From Thermoplasmatales archaeon (GTDB lineage Archaea; Thermoplasmatota; E2; UBA202; JdFR-43), in the NCBI GenBank assembly GCA_014361245.1, contig JACIWB010000011.1, forward strand, positions 1 through 33,439: a stretch of DNA of 33,439 bases, given 5' to 3'. Each line of letters opens with the position of its first letter. The first letter of the stretch is position 1. The position numbers and the translations under genes are program-made. A model generated the notes under the pieces. The model was not told where the DNA came from, ran no database searches, and was given only the letters and a program-made list of their open reading frames with translations. Positions 14,932 to 23,365 of this stretch are shown here, piece after piece.

Positions 14932-17900
14932 ATGACCGAAAAAAAATATAGGTTGGTAATAAGCGTGTTTGTAGCGATAGCGATGATAACAACAACAATA
15001 CCAATGGCAATAATAGCAGTTCCACCACCATCTGATAGCCAAGAGGCAATTTTTGAGCCAACTCCACCAACACCAGGCTACCAGGGACCAAATGCTCAAA
15101 TAGTATTTGAGGAAACATTTGATGCAGACCTTGGAGCATTTACCGCAACAGATGATTCTGGAGATGGAGCATGGGCATGGGATGGCACAGAAGAAGCGGC
15201 AATGTGGGCAGACGGAGGACAAACTGATGATGAAGATGACACTCTTTCAGCAGATATAGCTCTACCACAAATTGACACCACATGCAATGCCTTGACACTG
15301 CAATTTGACTACTGGGGAGAAGGCGGAGTATTTGAAGTTCTTGCAGACACAGATTTATTGGGAACATTTACAGCAACAGCTCTTGCAACAGCAGATATTG
15401 ATTTAACCGCATATCAAGGAACAACAATAACATTAACCTTCCATGTTGATGCCACTGAAACAAGAACAATATTTATTGACAATGTTGTAATTGCACAGAA
15501 CCCAACAACAGATATAATAATAAATGGAATTGAAGGCATGGAAGATGGAGGAAGATACAACACATTCCCGAAGTGGATAGATGTTAATGTAACAAATGGA
15601 GGAACAGAGCCAATAACAGGAGCGGATTTCCACTTGCAAATCTATAAGGAAGTTCCATTTGAACCAATAGTTTATAAGTGCTGGGACATGGAAACATGCT
15701 TCCTGCTAACATGGGATGTATTCAGCTGGGATGGAGACCAGGCATCATGGTATTGGACAGAAAAGAGAAGCTACAGCCCAACACACAGCTATCACAGCCA
15801 GCCAGATTATCTTGATACATATGAAGCAGATTCATTTGATAGCTTGGTTTTGCATGACTATTTTGCAATCCCAACAACAATAGAAGTAGATGGACACACA
15901 CAACCAGTAACAGGAGCATATCTTACATTCTGGCACTGGTGTGAGGGCGAGTTTGATGGAACAAATCCAATTGACTATGGAGTAGTAAGTATTGAGACAG
16001 CTGTTCCGCCACCACCAAGCGCAATTGTTGGAGGACCATATTATGATACAAATGGAGAATGGGTGCAGGAGACAATAGATATATCTGCTTGGATTGGAGA
16101 GAGCATAAAGATTAACTTCACATGGATAAGCGATGAATATCTGAACTTTGAGGGATGGTATATAGATGATGTATGCATTGAATTGCAGGTTGGAAGTGAT
16201 CAGCCATTAATATTCCAGGGCTATAGTTATGAAGATTTTGAAGCGGGAGAAACAAGAACATTTAGCTTCCCAATTCAATGGACAATTGAAGAGCCAGGAA
16301 CATATTATATCCAGGTTTATACTGACTATGAAGATTGCAACCCACTTGGAAATGAAATCAACTGGACAATATGGTTCGGAGATGTATGCGATGGAGAAAT
16401 AACAGATATAGTTGTTCCACCATCAGTTCAGATGCCCAATACATATTGTGATGGAGTAGCACATGAAGAAATGAACTGGGTTATAGTTCCAATAGATGTA
16501 ACAGTTCATAACAATGGAACACTTGTTGAAGATATACCAGTTGAAGTAACCGCACGCCACAAGATAACAGAAAATCTGTGGAAGGATGATGTTGAGAGCG
16601 GAGACCTTGGATATACATATGTAGTATGGGGTGGAGATAACCTGTGGAATATAGTTGATGCAGATTTCTATAGCCCATTCCATTCATGGCACTTTGGAGA
16701 TACAGCAACACACTATCCAGCGGGAGTAAATGCTGGATTTATGATTGTTCCAGAGGGCGAGGTAGATTGGGCTGATTTGAAGAACTATGCTGATGCAGAT
16801 ATAGTTATAAAGGCAAAATGGGACTTCAGAGGAACAGATATGGCGGTTCCAGTTTTAATAGATGGAACCACATGGTACTTCTTCATTGGCAGGAGCGTGC
16901 ATTTAACTGGAAACTCTGGAGGATGGCAGGAAGTAAGATTTAGCAACCTGCTTGCTGGATATGTTAGCTATTTGGGATTGAACAACATTTTTGAATTGCC
17001 AGAGGCATATGGATTTACAAACTTCAGAGGATTCGCATTGGGTATATGTGGTCCAGGGCTGGCTCCAACAGTTGGAGGCGGAGCGGGATTATACATTGAT
17101 GATATCCTTGTTTACAAGAGCTATGCGGGAGAAGTAGTATGGAGTGATACACTTGTAGCAGAGGATTTAGAGCCATGCCATAGCGAGGTTTTGCACTTTG
17201 AATGGAATACAACAGAATACTGCGATTATATTATAACTGCAACAGTTAAACTTGACTGCGATATGGATCCAACAAATGATGAAATGGGCGCACCAACAAG
17301 AATATGGAAGCAAATATATGAGCCAGATACATGGGAGAAGTGGGAGCAGGAAGACAATACATATGGATTGCCAGATCACTGGCATATTGTAGAGGAATGC
17401 TCAATTTGCCCAGATGACCACAAGTGGTGGAATGGAGATGAGGCAACGGGAATATATCCAAATGAAGTTGATGAAGTCCTTGTAATAAACAGAACATTCG
17501 ACTTTACAGGATTGACAGAAGCATATATCAGCTTTGAAACATATTACTATATAGAAGCAGGATATGACTATGGATATGTTGAAGTGAGCAATGACTGCGG
17601 AGATACATGGTTCAGATTGGCAACTTATACAGGAAATACTGGAGGAGCATGGGTAACTGAAACACTTGATTTAATTCCAGGAACAACAATATTGTATAGC
17701 GAATATACAGATTTCTCATTTGTAATGCCAATAGATTTCTTCACAGACAAGATGCATTTCCGCTTCAGATTTGTATCAGATGAATTGTCAGCAGAGAAAG
17801 GATGGTTCATTGATGATGTTGTAGTTGGAAGCGGAGCAGATATATTCTTCTTCGATGACATGGAAGATGCAACATTCAGTGCGGATGCATGGTATCATAT

Positions 17901-19425
17901 GGCAACTTATGCAAGATGCCACTGGCATGAAGAAGATGAGTTTGGAGTACCATATCCTGGTCCGGATGATGTTGCATTCTGGAACGGAGAACCAAGAAAT
18001 GTAATTGGCTCTGGAACATTGTATAGATTTGGAAACTATCCACCAATAGGAACCGCAATAAGCTTTGGTGCATGGACATATACAAAATTGAGTCCAGACC
18101 ATGGCTCATGGAATTACTGGTATGGAGTATGGGGAGAGAGAACATACTGGGCACAGGGCTATGCTGGAGAATGGCAGGAAATGTATCGCAACTATACAGT
18201 TGATTTCTCAGCGGTTCCACTAGGAGCAACAATAACATTCTATTTGGATGCAATTGCATATGATTCAACAACAAGCTACTGGCTTGAAGTAAGTGGCGAT
18301 AGCACATCGCAGATATTCGAGATACCAGGAGACGATAGCGGTAATTTGGTGCTATTCACATTTGATTTATCAGCATTTGCAGGAATGTCAGATGTATTGC
18401 TTGCATTCCATGTAAATCATACAACAACAAGTGGACAAGAAGAATTTACACTATGGGATGGATGGATAGACGCAGAAGCACCAATATGGCCATATGGCAA
18501 ATACTACAACAATGTTGATGAGAAATTGATATTCTACTTTGACTTAACACATGCATATGAAGCATTCCTTGAGTGGGACCAGAACTACAGCTTTGCAGAT
18601 AGCTATCCAGATGACTATGGACTTGTTGAGATATGGACTGGAAGCGAATGGAAGACACTATTCATAGTGCAGGGCAACAGCGGTGGTGGCTGGGGACACA
18701 TGAAACTTGACATAAGTGACTATGTTGGCGGAAGCGAACTTACAAAGATAAGATTTAGATTTATAAGCAATGATGCGAATGTTGATTATGGATGGCTCAT
18801 TGACAATATAAGCATACAGGGTAAGATTGACTATAAGAACCCAACAGCATCAGCAACATTAAGCCCAGCAACACCAAATGGATGCAATGGCTGGTATAAG
18901 ACAGGAGTAACAGTAACATTAACAGCAACAGATAATGTAAAGGTAGCAAAGATATACTACCGCATTGATGGCGGAACCTGGAAAGTATACACTGCACCAT
19001 TCACAGTTGATGTTGATGGAAGCCACACAATTGATTACTATGCAGAAGATGAAGTTGGAAACACATCACCAGTTGGAACAGTGAGCTTCAAGATAGATAA
19101 GACAGCACCAACAGTTACAATAACAGCCCCACAGGCAGGATACATCTACTTGATGGGAAGACAACTCTTCAAGAACCCACTCGGTGGAACAGTAATCATC
19201 GGAGGAATCAACTTTGAAGCAACTGCAAGCGATGCAATGAGCGGAATTGACTATGTAACATTTAACATAAATGGCTACTCCTATGATGATGCAAGCGCAC
19301 CATACAAGATATGGTGGCACAAGTTCGACTTGATGCCAACAAAGTATACATTGACAGTTTCAGCATACGACGAAGCATGCAATAAAGCAGCTGACCAGAC
19401 ACTAAGCTTTACACACTGGCTATAA
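14932..19425 (+). CDS. 1497-residue modular secreted surface protein
   Basis: A signal peptide (about residues 8-30) is followed by a very long acidic, Trp/Tyr/Thr-rich ectodomain. Five segments end with a related strand motif: TIFIDNVVIA (about residue 179), GWYIDDVCIE (408), LYIDDILVY (719), GWFIDDVVVG (957) and GWLIDNISIQ (1287). These are typical of the last strands of MAM-like jelly-roll domains found in bacterial and archaeal exoproteins. CARDB-like spacers lie between them (for example ITDIVVPPSVQ onward). Near 1303-1390 an Ig-like domain (YYRIDGGTWKVYTAPFTVDV) precedes a final module (1395-1497) shared with the protease upstream. No C-terminal membrane anchor is visible. Uniform use of ACA, GCA and GGA suggests high expression. 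It could be an S-layer-type protein or adhesin; no enzymatic motif was recognised. Confidence 0.85.
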   Translation: MTEKKYRLVISVFVAIAMITTTIPMAIIAVPPPSDSQEAIFEPTPPTPGYQGPNAQIVFEETFDADLGAFTATDDSGDGAWAWDGTEEAAMWADGGQTDDEDDTLSADIALPQIDTTCNALTLQFDYWGEGGVFEVLADTDLLGTFTATALATADIDLTAYQGTTITLTFHVDATETRTIFIDNVVIAQNPTTDIIINGIEGMEDGGRYNTFPKWIDVNVTNGGTEPITGADFHLQIYKEVPFEPIVYKCWDMETCFLLTWDVFSWDGDQASWYWTEKRSYSPTHSYHSQPDYLDTYEADSFDSLVLHDYFAIPTTIEVDGHTQPVTGAYLTFWHWCEGEFDGTNPIDYGVVSIETAVPPPPSAIVGGPYYDTNGEWVQETIDISAWIGESIKINFTWISDEYLNFEGWYIDDVCIELQVGSDQPLIFQGYSYEDFEAGETRTFSFPIQWTIEEPGTYYIQVYTDYEDCNPLGNEINWTIWFGDVCDGEITDIVVPPSVQMPNTYCDGVAHEEMNWVIVPIDVTVHNNGTLVEDIPVEVTARHKITENLWKDDVESGDLGYTYVVWGGDNLWNIVDADFYSPFHSWHFGDTATHYPAGVNAGFMIVPEGEVDWADLKNYADADIVIKAKWDFRGTDMAVPVLIDGTTWYFFIGRSVHLTGNSGGWQEVRFSNLLAGYVSYLGLNNIFELPEAYGFTNFRGFALGICGPGLAPTVGGGAGLYIDDILVYKSYAGEVVWSDTLVAEDLEPCHSEVLHFEWNTTEYCDYIITATVKLDCDMDPTNDEMGAPTRIWKQIYEPDTWEKWEQEDNTYGLPDHWHIVEECSICPDDHKWWNGDEATGIYPNEVDEVLVINRTFDFTGLTEAYISFETYYYIEAGYDYGYVEVSNDCGDTWFRLATYTGNTGGAWVTETLDLIPGTTILYSEYTDFSFVMPIDFFTDKMHFRFRFVSDELSAEKGWFIDDVVVGSGADIFFFDDMEDATFSADAWYHMATYARCHWHEEDEFGVPYPGPDDVAFWNGEPRNVIGSGTLYRFGNYPPIGTAISFGAWTYTKLSPDHGSWNYWYGVWGERTYWAQGYAGEWQEMYRNYTVDFSAVPLGATITFYLDAIAYDSTTSYWLEVSGDSTSQIFEIPGDDSGNLVLFTFDLSAFAGMSDVLLAFHVNHTTTSGQEEFTLWDGWIDAEAPIWPYGKYYNNVDEKLIFYFDLTHAYEAFLEWDQNYSFADSYPDDYGLVEIWTGSEWKTLFIVQGNSGGGWGHMKLDISDYVGGSELTKIRFRFISNDANVDYGWLIDNISIQGKIDYKNPTASATLSPATPNGCNGWYKTGVTVTLTATDNVKVAKIYYRIDGGTWKVYTAPFTVDVDGSHTIDYYAEDEVGNTSPVGTVSFKIDKTAPTVTITAPQAGYIYLMGRQLFKNPLGGTVIIGGINFEATASDAMSGIDYVTFNINGYSYDDASAPYKIWWHKFDLMPTKYTLTVSAYDEACNKAADQTLSFTHWL

Positions 19426-19427
19426 AG

Positions 19428-19450
19428 CCAACCCTCTTTCCCTTTTTTTA
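19428..19450 (+). terminator. pyrimidine-rich terminator after the surface protein
   Basis: CCAACCCTCTTTCCCTTTTTTTA begins two bases after the stop and ends in a run of seven T. Archaeal RNA polymerase stops at such T-runs. A closely similar tract follows the stop at 22003. Further T-runs at 19451-19500 could serve the opposite-strand genes as well. Confidence 0.6.
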
Positions 19451-19482
19451 TAATTTTTAAAAATTTTGGGTTTTTATAAATT

Positions 19483-19866
19483 TTATAAATTTTTTCCAAT
19501 TTCAATAACTTCATCAAGGCATGAAAGAAGTTTTGCCATTTCTTTCAATTCCTCTTCACTTATTGTATAATATTCATGAGCAATTAAATTCCTTAAAAAT
19601 ATTAGTTTTTTGATGCATTCAAATGTGTTTTTACTTATCATCTTCTCTTTATAAAGAAATTCAAATGTTTCTTTATAGCTTGAAGGGAAACCAAGATTTT
19701 TCTCAGAAACTATTGTTTCGCCAAGCTCTATCGCAGAATTAACTGCTTGAAAGCATTCCATTGCAAGAGAATTGAAAACTAAATAGTTAGATAAATCCAT
19801 TTTTGAAAGCTCCTCCGCCTTTTTCCTGTGTCTTTCAATCCTTGATAAAATTGATGCGATTCTCAT
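19483..19866 (-). CDS. hepT: HepT-family HEPN toxin (DUF86)
   Basis: This 127-residue all-helical HEPN protein is the predicted RNase toxin of a HepT-MntA pair. The catalytic motif R-x4-H-x-Y is present as RNLIAHEYY: R92, H97, Y99. In studied systems the partner MntA adds AMP to the motif tyrosine to silence the toxin. Other family features are SRIERHRKKAEEL at the start and LVFNSLAMECFQAVNSAIEL in the middle. Its ATG overlaps the MntA stop (ATGA). The pair is an insertion in the exported-protein island and reads against it. Confidence 0.9.
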   Translation of the reverse strand: MRIASILSRIERHRKKAEELSKMDLSNYLVFNSLAMECFQAVNSAIELGETIVSEKNLGFPSSYKETFEFLYKEKMISKNTFECIKKLIFLRNLIAHEYYTISEEELKEMAKLLSCLDEVIEIGKNL

Positions 19867-20228
19867 TCCAATATCATCCTTTTCATTCTTTCATATGAAG
19901 GAGCCATTTCTAAATAATCTCTTAGAACTTTTTTCTTTACTTCAGCAAATTTTCCCTCATTTCCAACATATAGCACTTTTCCATATTTTAAAACTTCAAA
20001 TTGAATATATAATGGCAATCTAAAAAATGGCACAACTTCTATGAGGCGAGAGGAAAGGCAGCTTATTTCTTCTTCTAAGCCATCTGCTATTACAGCAATA
20101 TCTATATCAGAAATTGGTTTTTCTTTACCTTTTGCATATGAGCCAAAGAGGATTATTGCTATAACTTCTTTATAATTTTTTAAATCCTCAACAATTTTTT
20201 CAATTCCTTCCACGCTTATATATACCAA
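19863..20228 (-). CDS. mntA: MntA-family minimal nucleotidyltransferase antitoxin
   Basis: This is a nucleotidyltransferase of the antitoxin type. The motif GS-x10-D-x-D is complete: GSYAKGKEKPISDIDIAV, with G29, S30, D41 and D43 in the longer numbering. A third acid is expected in the later strand region (LYIQFEVLKYG). As given, the start is a TTG at 20228. A GTG at 20213 is a good alternative, because a minus-strand TATA element at about 20236-20245 is then 26 bases upstream of a leaderless start. It is coupled to hepT downstream. Expected role: AMPylation and neutralisation of HepT. Confidence 0.88.
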   Translation of the reverse strand: MVYISVEGIEKIVEDLKNYKEVIAIILFGSYAKGKEKPISDIDIAVIADGLEEEISCLSSRLIEVVPFFRLPLYIQFEVLKYGKVLYVGNEGKFAEVKKKVLRDYLEMAPSYERMKRMILE

Positions 20229-20235
20229 ACAAGTT

Positions 20236-20245
20236 TATAAGCATA
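20236..20245 (-). promoter_or_regulatory. TATA-like element of the mntA-hepT pair
   Basis: On the minus strand this reads GCTTATAAAC. Its distance fits a transcript beginning at the GTG at 20213 and fits the TTG at 20228 less well. Confidence 0.45.
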
Positions 20246-20302
20246 CCTTTTATTTTTGATGAAAACTTTATTCATTTACATAATCTTTCATCAAAAAATT
20301 TA

Positions 20303-20331
20303 TTTATACCTTATTAATTTACTTTTGGAGG
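20303..20331 (+). promoter_or_regulatory. TATA element and GGAGG ribosome-binding site of the BNR-like protein
   Basis: TTTATA is at 20303-20308 and GGAGG at 20327-20331. GGAGG touches the ATG at 20333 (one base apart) but is ten bases from the ATG at 20342, which favours the later start. The TATA box, short leader and GGAGGC arrangement matches that before the giant surface protein. Confidence 0.55.
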
Positions 20332-20341
20332 CATGATAAAA

Positions 20342-22003
20342 ATGAAAGGAAAAAAAATGTTGGCAACACTTCTGGCAACAATAGTGGTTGCTGGAGCGAT
20401 TTTTGTAAGCGGGGCAAAAAACAATGGCTCAATAAAAATCAACGAATCAGAAAAAATAACGGTAGATAGGGCAACGATAACAGCAAATAAGGAGCTTTGC
20501 ACTGAATTAAAAACATTGGAAAAGAAAATTATTCCACTGCCACTTGCTGATATACCTGTGACTGCGGGCGAGACAGATGAATCACATCCAGCAATTGCAA
20601 GCGATGGAGTTGGAAATATATGGCTTGCATTTGAAGGCGATTTAAGGCAAACAGGCGAGTATAATGTATGGTTTACTTATGGAACAGAAGGAGGAGCTAC
20701 ATGGGCTGAAAATGCTGTTGCCTGGAACATAGAAAGCCCGCCAGAAAGACCATCTCTTGACTACTGGGGAGGAACAAGATTTTTCGGAACAATGGTTCCA
20801 AGCCCGTATGATGCGGATGGTGGAGCCCTTTATCTACTATCATGTGAGGACCCAACAAACTTTGATACATATACTGCTGTATACTGGACAGTTAATGATT
20901 TGGGAGCGGGATATTATGGCTTTGTTGATGTTGATATAGCATGTGATAATGCTCTTGAGAACTGGGCATATGGTGGTATATCAATGCTCGGAGAGCATGG
21001 TCGTGGAGGAGAAAGATTAACCAAAACACCTATGTTTTCATATCAATGCACTGAAGCAGGAGTTGCATGGTTCTATTATTTCAGCAGCGCAGATGACCCC
21101 TTCAAAATTGAAAATGGACAATCAACAGCATTTGATATTGACCCAGTAACACATCTTGCCTATCCAGTATGGAATTACTTAAATGCTGAAACTGGTGTTC
21201 TTGACATATTCTTCTATATATTTGACTTTGGAAAATGGGATGAGTATCAGGGGTATCCAATTCATCCTGATGTTGGAGGTGGTTTCATAAATACAACAGG
21301 AATAAATGACATGAACATAGATATTTCTGCATACAATAACAATATAATAATTGTTTCGCAAACAGACGAATATGGTAGCCAGGATATAACATGCTACTAT
21401 TCTACAGATGGACTTCAGACAGTAAATAAAGTTATGATAGCAAATACAGGGGATAATGAAATGTATCCAAGAGTGATGCATATCGGAGAAAATTCCGCAA
21501 TATGTATATTTGTAAAGAATGGAAATCTCTACTATACACAAACTGAGGATGGAGGAGCAACATGGTCACAGCCAACAAAGATTAATGATGTTGATGGAAG
21601 CGTTGCAGAGGAATATGATACCGCAGATATGTGTAAAGCGGGTGCAATATGGATGGACAACAGAAACGGAAATTATGATTTATTCTTCGATACTGTTGGA
21701 GCATTCCCGATAGTGGGCATTCAGAGTATTTCAGGTGGATTTGGGGCAAAAGTAACAATAGCAAATATTGGAAATGCACCAGCTAAAAATGTTGCATGGA
21801 GCATTGATTTAGAAGGAGGACTTGTTTTGCTTGGAAAGCACAAGGAAGGAACAATTTCAGAAATTCAACCAGGAACAAGCACAACAGTAAGCACTGGGCT
21901 TGTGCTCGGAATTGGAAAAGTGAATATAAAAGCGAGGGCAGGAGAAGCTTCAGCTACCGCAAGTGGCTTCGTGCTCGGCCCGTTTGTGCTGGGCGTGAGC
22001 TAA
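20342..22003 (+). CDS. secreted BNR/sialidase-like repeat protein with a C-terminal beta module
   Basis: A signal peptide (about residues 6-24, LATLLATIVVAGAIFVSG) is followed by a beta-rich ectodomain. Sialidase-type Asp-box/BNR-like strands are visible: SHPAIASDGVGNIWLAFEGD, TYGTEGGATWAENAV, CYYSTDGLQTV and TEDGGATWSQPTKIND. They point to a propeller in the middle of the protein. No sialidase catalytic set was identified, so enzymatic activity is not claimed. The last 95 residues form a separate module beginning VGIQSISGGFGAKVTIANIG and ending FVLGPFVLGVS, similar to the stand-alone protein at 12493-12867. I start at 20342 on ribosome-binding-site spacing; 20333 is the alternative. Confidence 0.8.
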   Translation: MKGKKMLATLLATIVVAGAIFVSGAKNNGSIKINESEKITVDRATITANKELCTELKTLEKKIIPLPLADIPVTAGETDESHPAIASDGVGNIWLAFEGDLRQTGEYNVWFTYGTEGGATWAENAVAWNIESPPERPSLDYWGGTRFFGTMVPSPYDADGGALYLLSCEDPTNFDTYTAVYWTVNDLGAGYYGFVDVDIACDNALENWAYGGISMLGEHGRGGERLTKTPMFSYQCTEAGVAWFYYFSSADDPFKIENGQSTAFDIDPVTHLAYPVWNYLNAETGVLDIFFYIFDFGKWDEYQGYPIHPDVGGGFINTTGINDMNIDISAYNNNIIIVSQTDEYGSQDITCYYSTDGLQTVNKVMIANTGDNEMYPRVMHIGENSAICIFVKNGNLYYTQTEDGGATWSQPTKINDVDGSVAEEYDTADMCKAGAIWMDNRNGNYDLFFDTVGAFPIVGIQSISGGFGAKVTIANIGNAPAKNVAWSIDLEGGLVLLGKHKEGTISEIQPGTSTTVSTGLVLGIGKVNIKARAGEASATASGFVLGPFVLGVS

Positions 22004-22020
22004 CCTCTTCCCCTTTTTTA
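22004..22020 (+). terminator. pyrimidine-rich terminator after the BNR-like protein
   Basis: CCTCTTCCCCTTTTTTA follows the stop codon directly and resembles the tract at 19428-19450. Both carry CCTCTT(T)CCC followed by six or seven T. Confidence 0.6.
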
Positions 22021-22029
22021 TTTAAAAAT

Positions 22030-22038
22030 ATTTATATC
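22030..22038 (+). promoter_or_regulatory. TATA box of thiDN
   Basis: ATTTATATC is centred 21 bp before the ATG at 22055, near leaderless spacing. It supports 22055 as the start over the TTG at 22043. Confidence 0.55.
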
Positions 22039-22054
22039 TTTTTTGTTTAATATT

Positions 22055-23365
22055 ATGCGAGTTGCATTAACAGTTGCGGGAAGTGATAGTGGTGGAGGAG
22101 CTGGCTTGCAGGCTGATTTGAAAACATTTTCAGTTTTTTATGTTCATGGGGTTTGTGCTGTAACTGGAATAACAGTTCAAGCCTCAAAAATAGAGGAAAT
22201 TTATGATTTGCCACCATCGCTTATAAAAAAGCAGATTGAAACCCTTGCTAATGATTTAAAAATAAATTCAGCAAAAACTGGAATGCTCAGGAAAAGCGAG
22301 ATAATAAAGGCGGTTGCAGATGTTCTTTCAAAATATGATTTTCCTCTGGTTGCAGACCCTGTTATTCTTTCAAAAAGCGGTTACGAACTGCTTAGAGAAG
22401 ATGCAATAGATGACTTCATAGATTTTATTTTTCCCATCTCATATCTTATCACTCCCAACAGGTATGAAGCGGAGAAGATGAGCGGAATAAAAATAAAAAG
22501 TAAAAAAGATGTAGAAAAAGCTATAAAAATTTTGAAGAAAAAGGGAGCAAATTCAATTTTGATAAAGGGAGGGCATTTCCCGAATAAAACAGATTATCTT
22601 TACCATGAAGGAAAAATTTTTGAATACAGGGGAAGAAATATAGAGGGGTGTGGGCATGGCACAGGTTGCAGTTTTTCAGCAGCAATTACTGCAAATCTTG
22701 CAAAGGGAATTGAACTTAGAGAAAGCGTAAGAATAGCAAAGAATTTTATAGAAACAGCAATAAAGTATGGGGATAAAGCTGGAAAGATATGTCCAGTTAA
22801 TCAGATTTCATGGATTGCTAAAGATGCGGAAAGATGGAGAGCTTATGAAGAATTAAATTTTTGGTTGAATGAACTTTTAAAGGAAAAAATTTATGATTTA
22901 ATTCCCGAAGTTGGAACAAATTTTGCATATGCACTGCCAAAAATTTTTTTGAAAGATGAAAAAGATATTCTTGCTGTTGAAGGAAGAATAATAAAAGCAG
23001 GAAAAAAACTGAGGGCTGGCGAAATAAAATTTGGTGCATCAAGGCATCTTGCAAAAGCAATAATGAAGGCAATAGAATATGATGAAAATATAAGATGTGC
23101 AATAAATCTGAAATATGATGAAAATTTAGTCAGGAAGGCAAAAAAAATTCAAAATGTATCTTCATATGACAGGCGGGAGGAGCCAGAAGAAATAAAAAAT
23201 AAGGAAGGAAAAAGCATTTCATGGGGAACTGAAATTGCAATAAAAAAAGCTGGAAAAGTGCCAGATTTAATTTTTCATAAAGGAGATATTGGAAAGGAAG
23301 CAATGATAACGATTTTAGGAAAAAACCCGAAAGAAGTTATTGAAAAATTAAGGAAAATAATCTAA
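22055..23365 (+). CDS. thiDN: ThiD-ThiN fusion: HMP-phosphate kinase and thiamine-phosphate synthase
   Basis: This is a bifunctional thiamine biosynthesis enzyme. The N-terminal ThiD half (about residues 1-255) is a ribokinase-fold kinase that phosphorylates hydroxymethylpyrimidine (phosphate). It has VAGSDSGGGAGLQADLKTF, KTGMLRKSE, VADPVILSKSG and the anion hole GCGHGTGCSFSAAI. The C-terminal ThiN half (about 260-436) replaces ThiE in archaea and joins the pyrimidine and thiazole moieties. It has IPEVGTNFAYALP, IKFGASRHLAKAI and SWGTEIAIKKAGKVPDLIFH. The 436-residue length suits the fusion. I prefer the ATG at 22055. Its stop abuts the convergent herA stop. Confidence 0.93.
   Translation: MRVALTVAGSDSGGGAGLQADLKTFSVFYVHGVCAVTGITVQASKIEEIYDLPPSLIKKQIETLANDLKINSAKTGMLRKSEIIKAVADVLSKYDFPLVADPVILSKSGYELLREDAIDDFIDFIFPISYLITPNRYEAEKMSGIKIKSKKDVEKAIKILKKKGANSILIKGGHFPNKTDYLYHEGKIFEYRGRNIEGCGHGTGCSFSAAITANLAKGIELRESVRIAKNFIETAIKYGDKAGKICPVNQISWIAKDAERWRAYEELNFWLNELLKEKIYDLIPEVGTNFAYALPKIFLKDEKDILAVEGRIIKAGKKLRAGEIKFGASRHLAKAIMKAIEYDENIRCAINLKYDENLVRKAKKIQNVSSYDRREEPEEIKNKEGKSISWGTEIAIKKAGKVPDLIFHKGDIGKEAMITILGKNPKEVIEKLRKII

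Noticed and set aside
14894-15287. Minus-strand open frames over the start of the giant surface gene
   Set aside because: They arise from the biased codon use of the plus-strand gene; translations are Cys/Tyr- or Leu-rich and match no family.
16423-18658. Several minus-strand open frames within the giant surface gene
   Set aside because: Same cause: repeated ACA/GCA/ATA codons read backwards lack stops. No start signals were seen.
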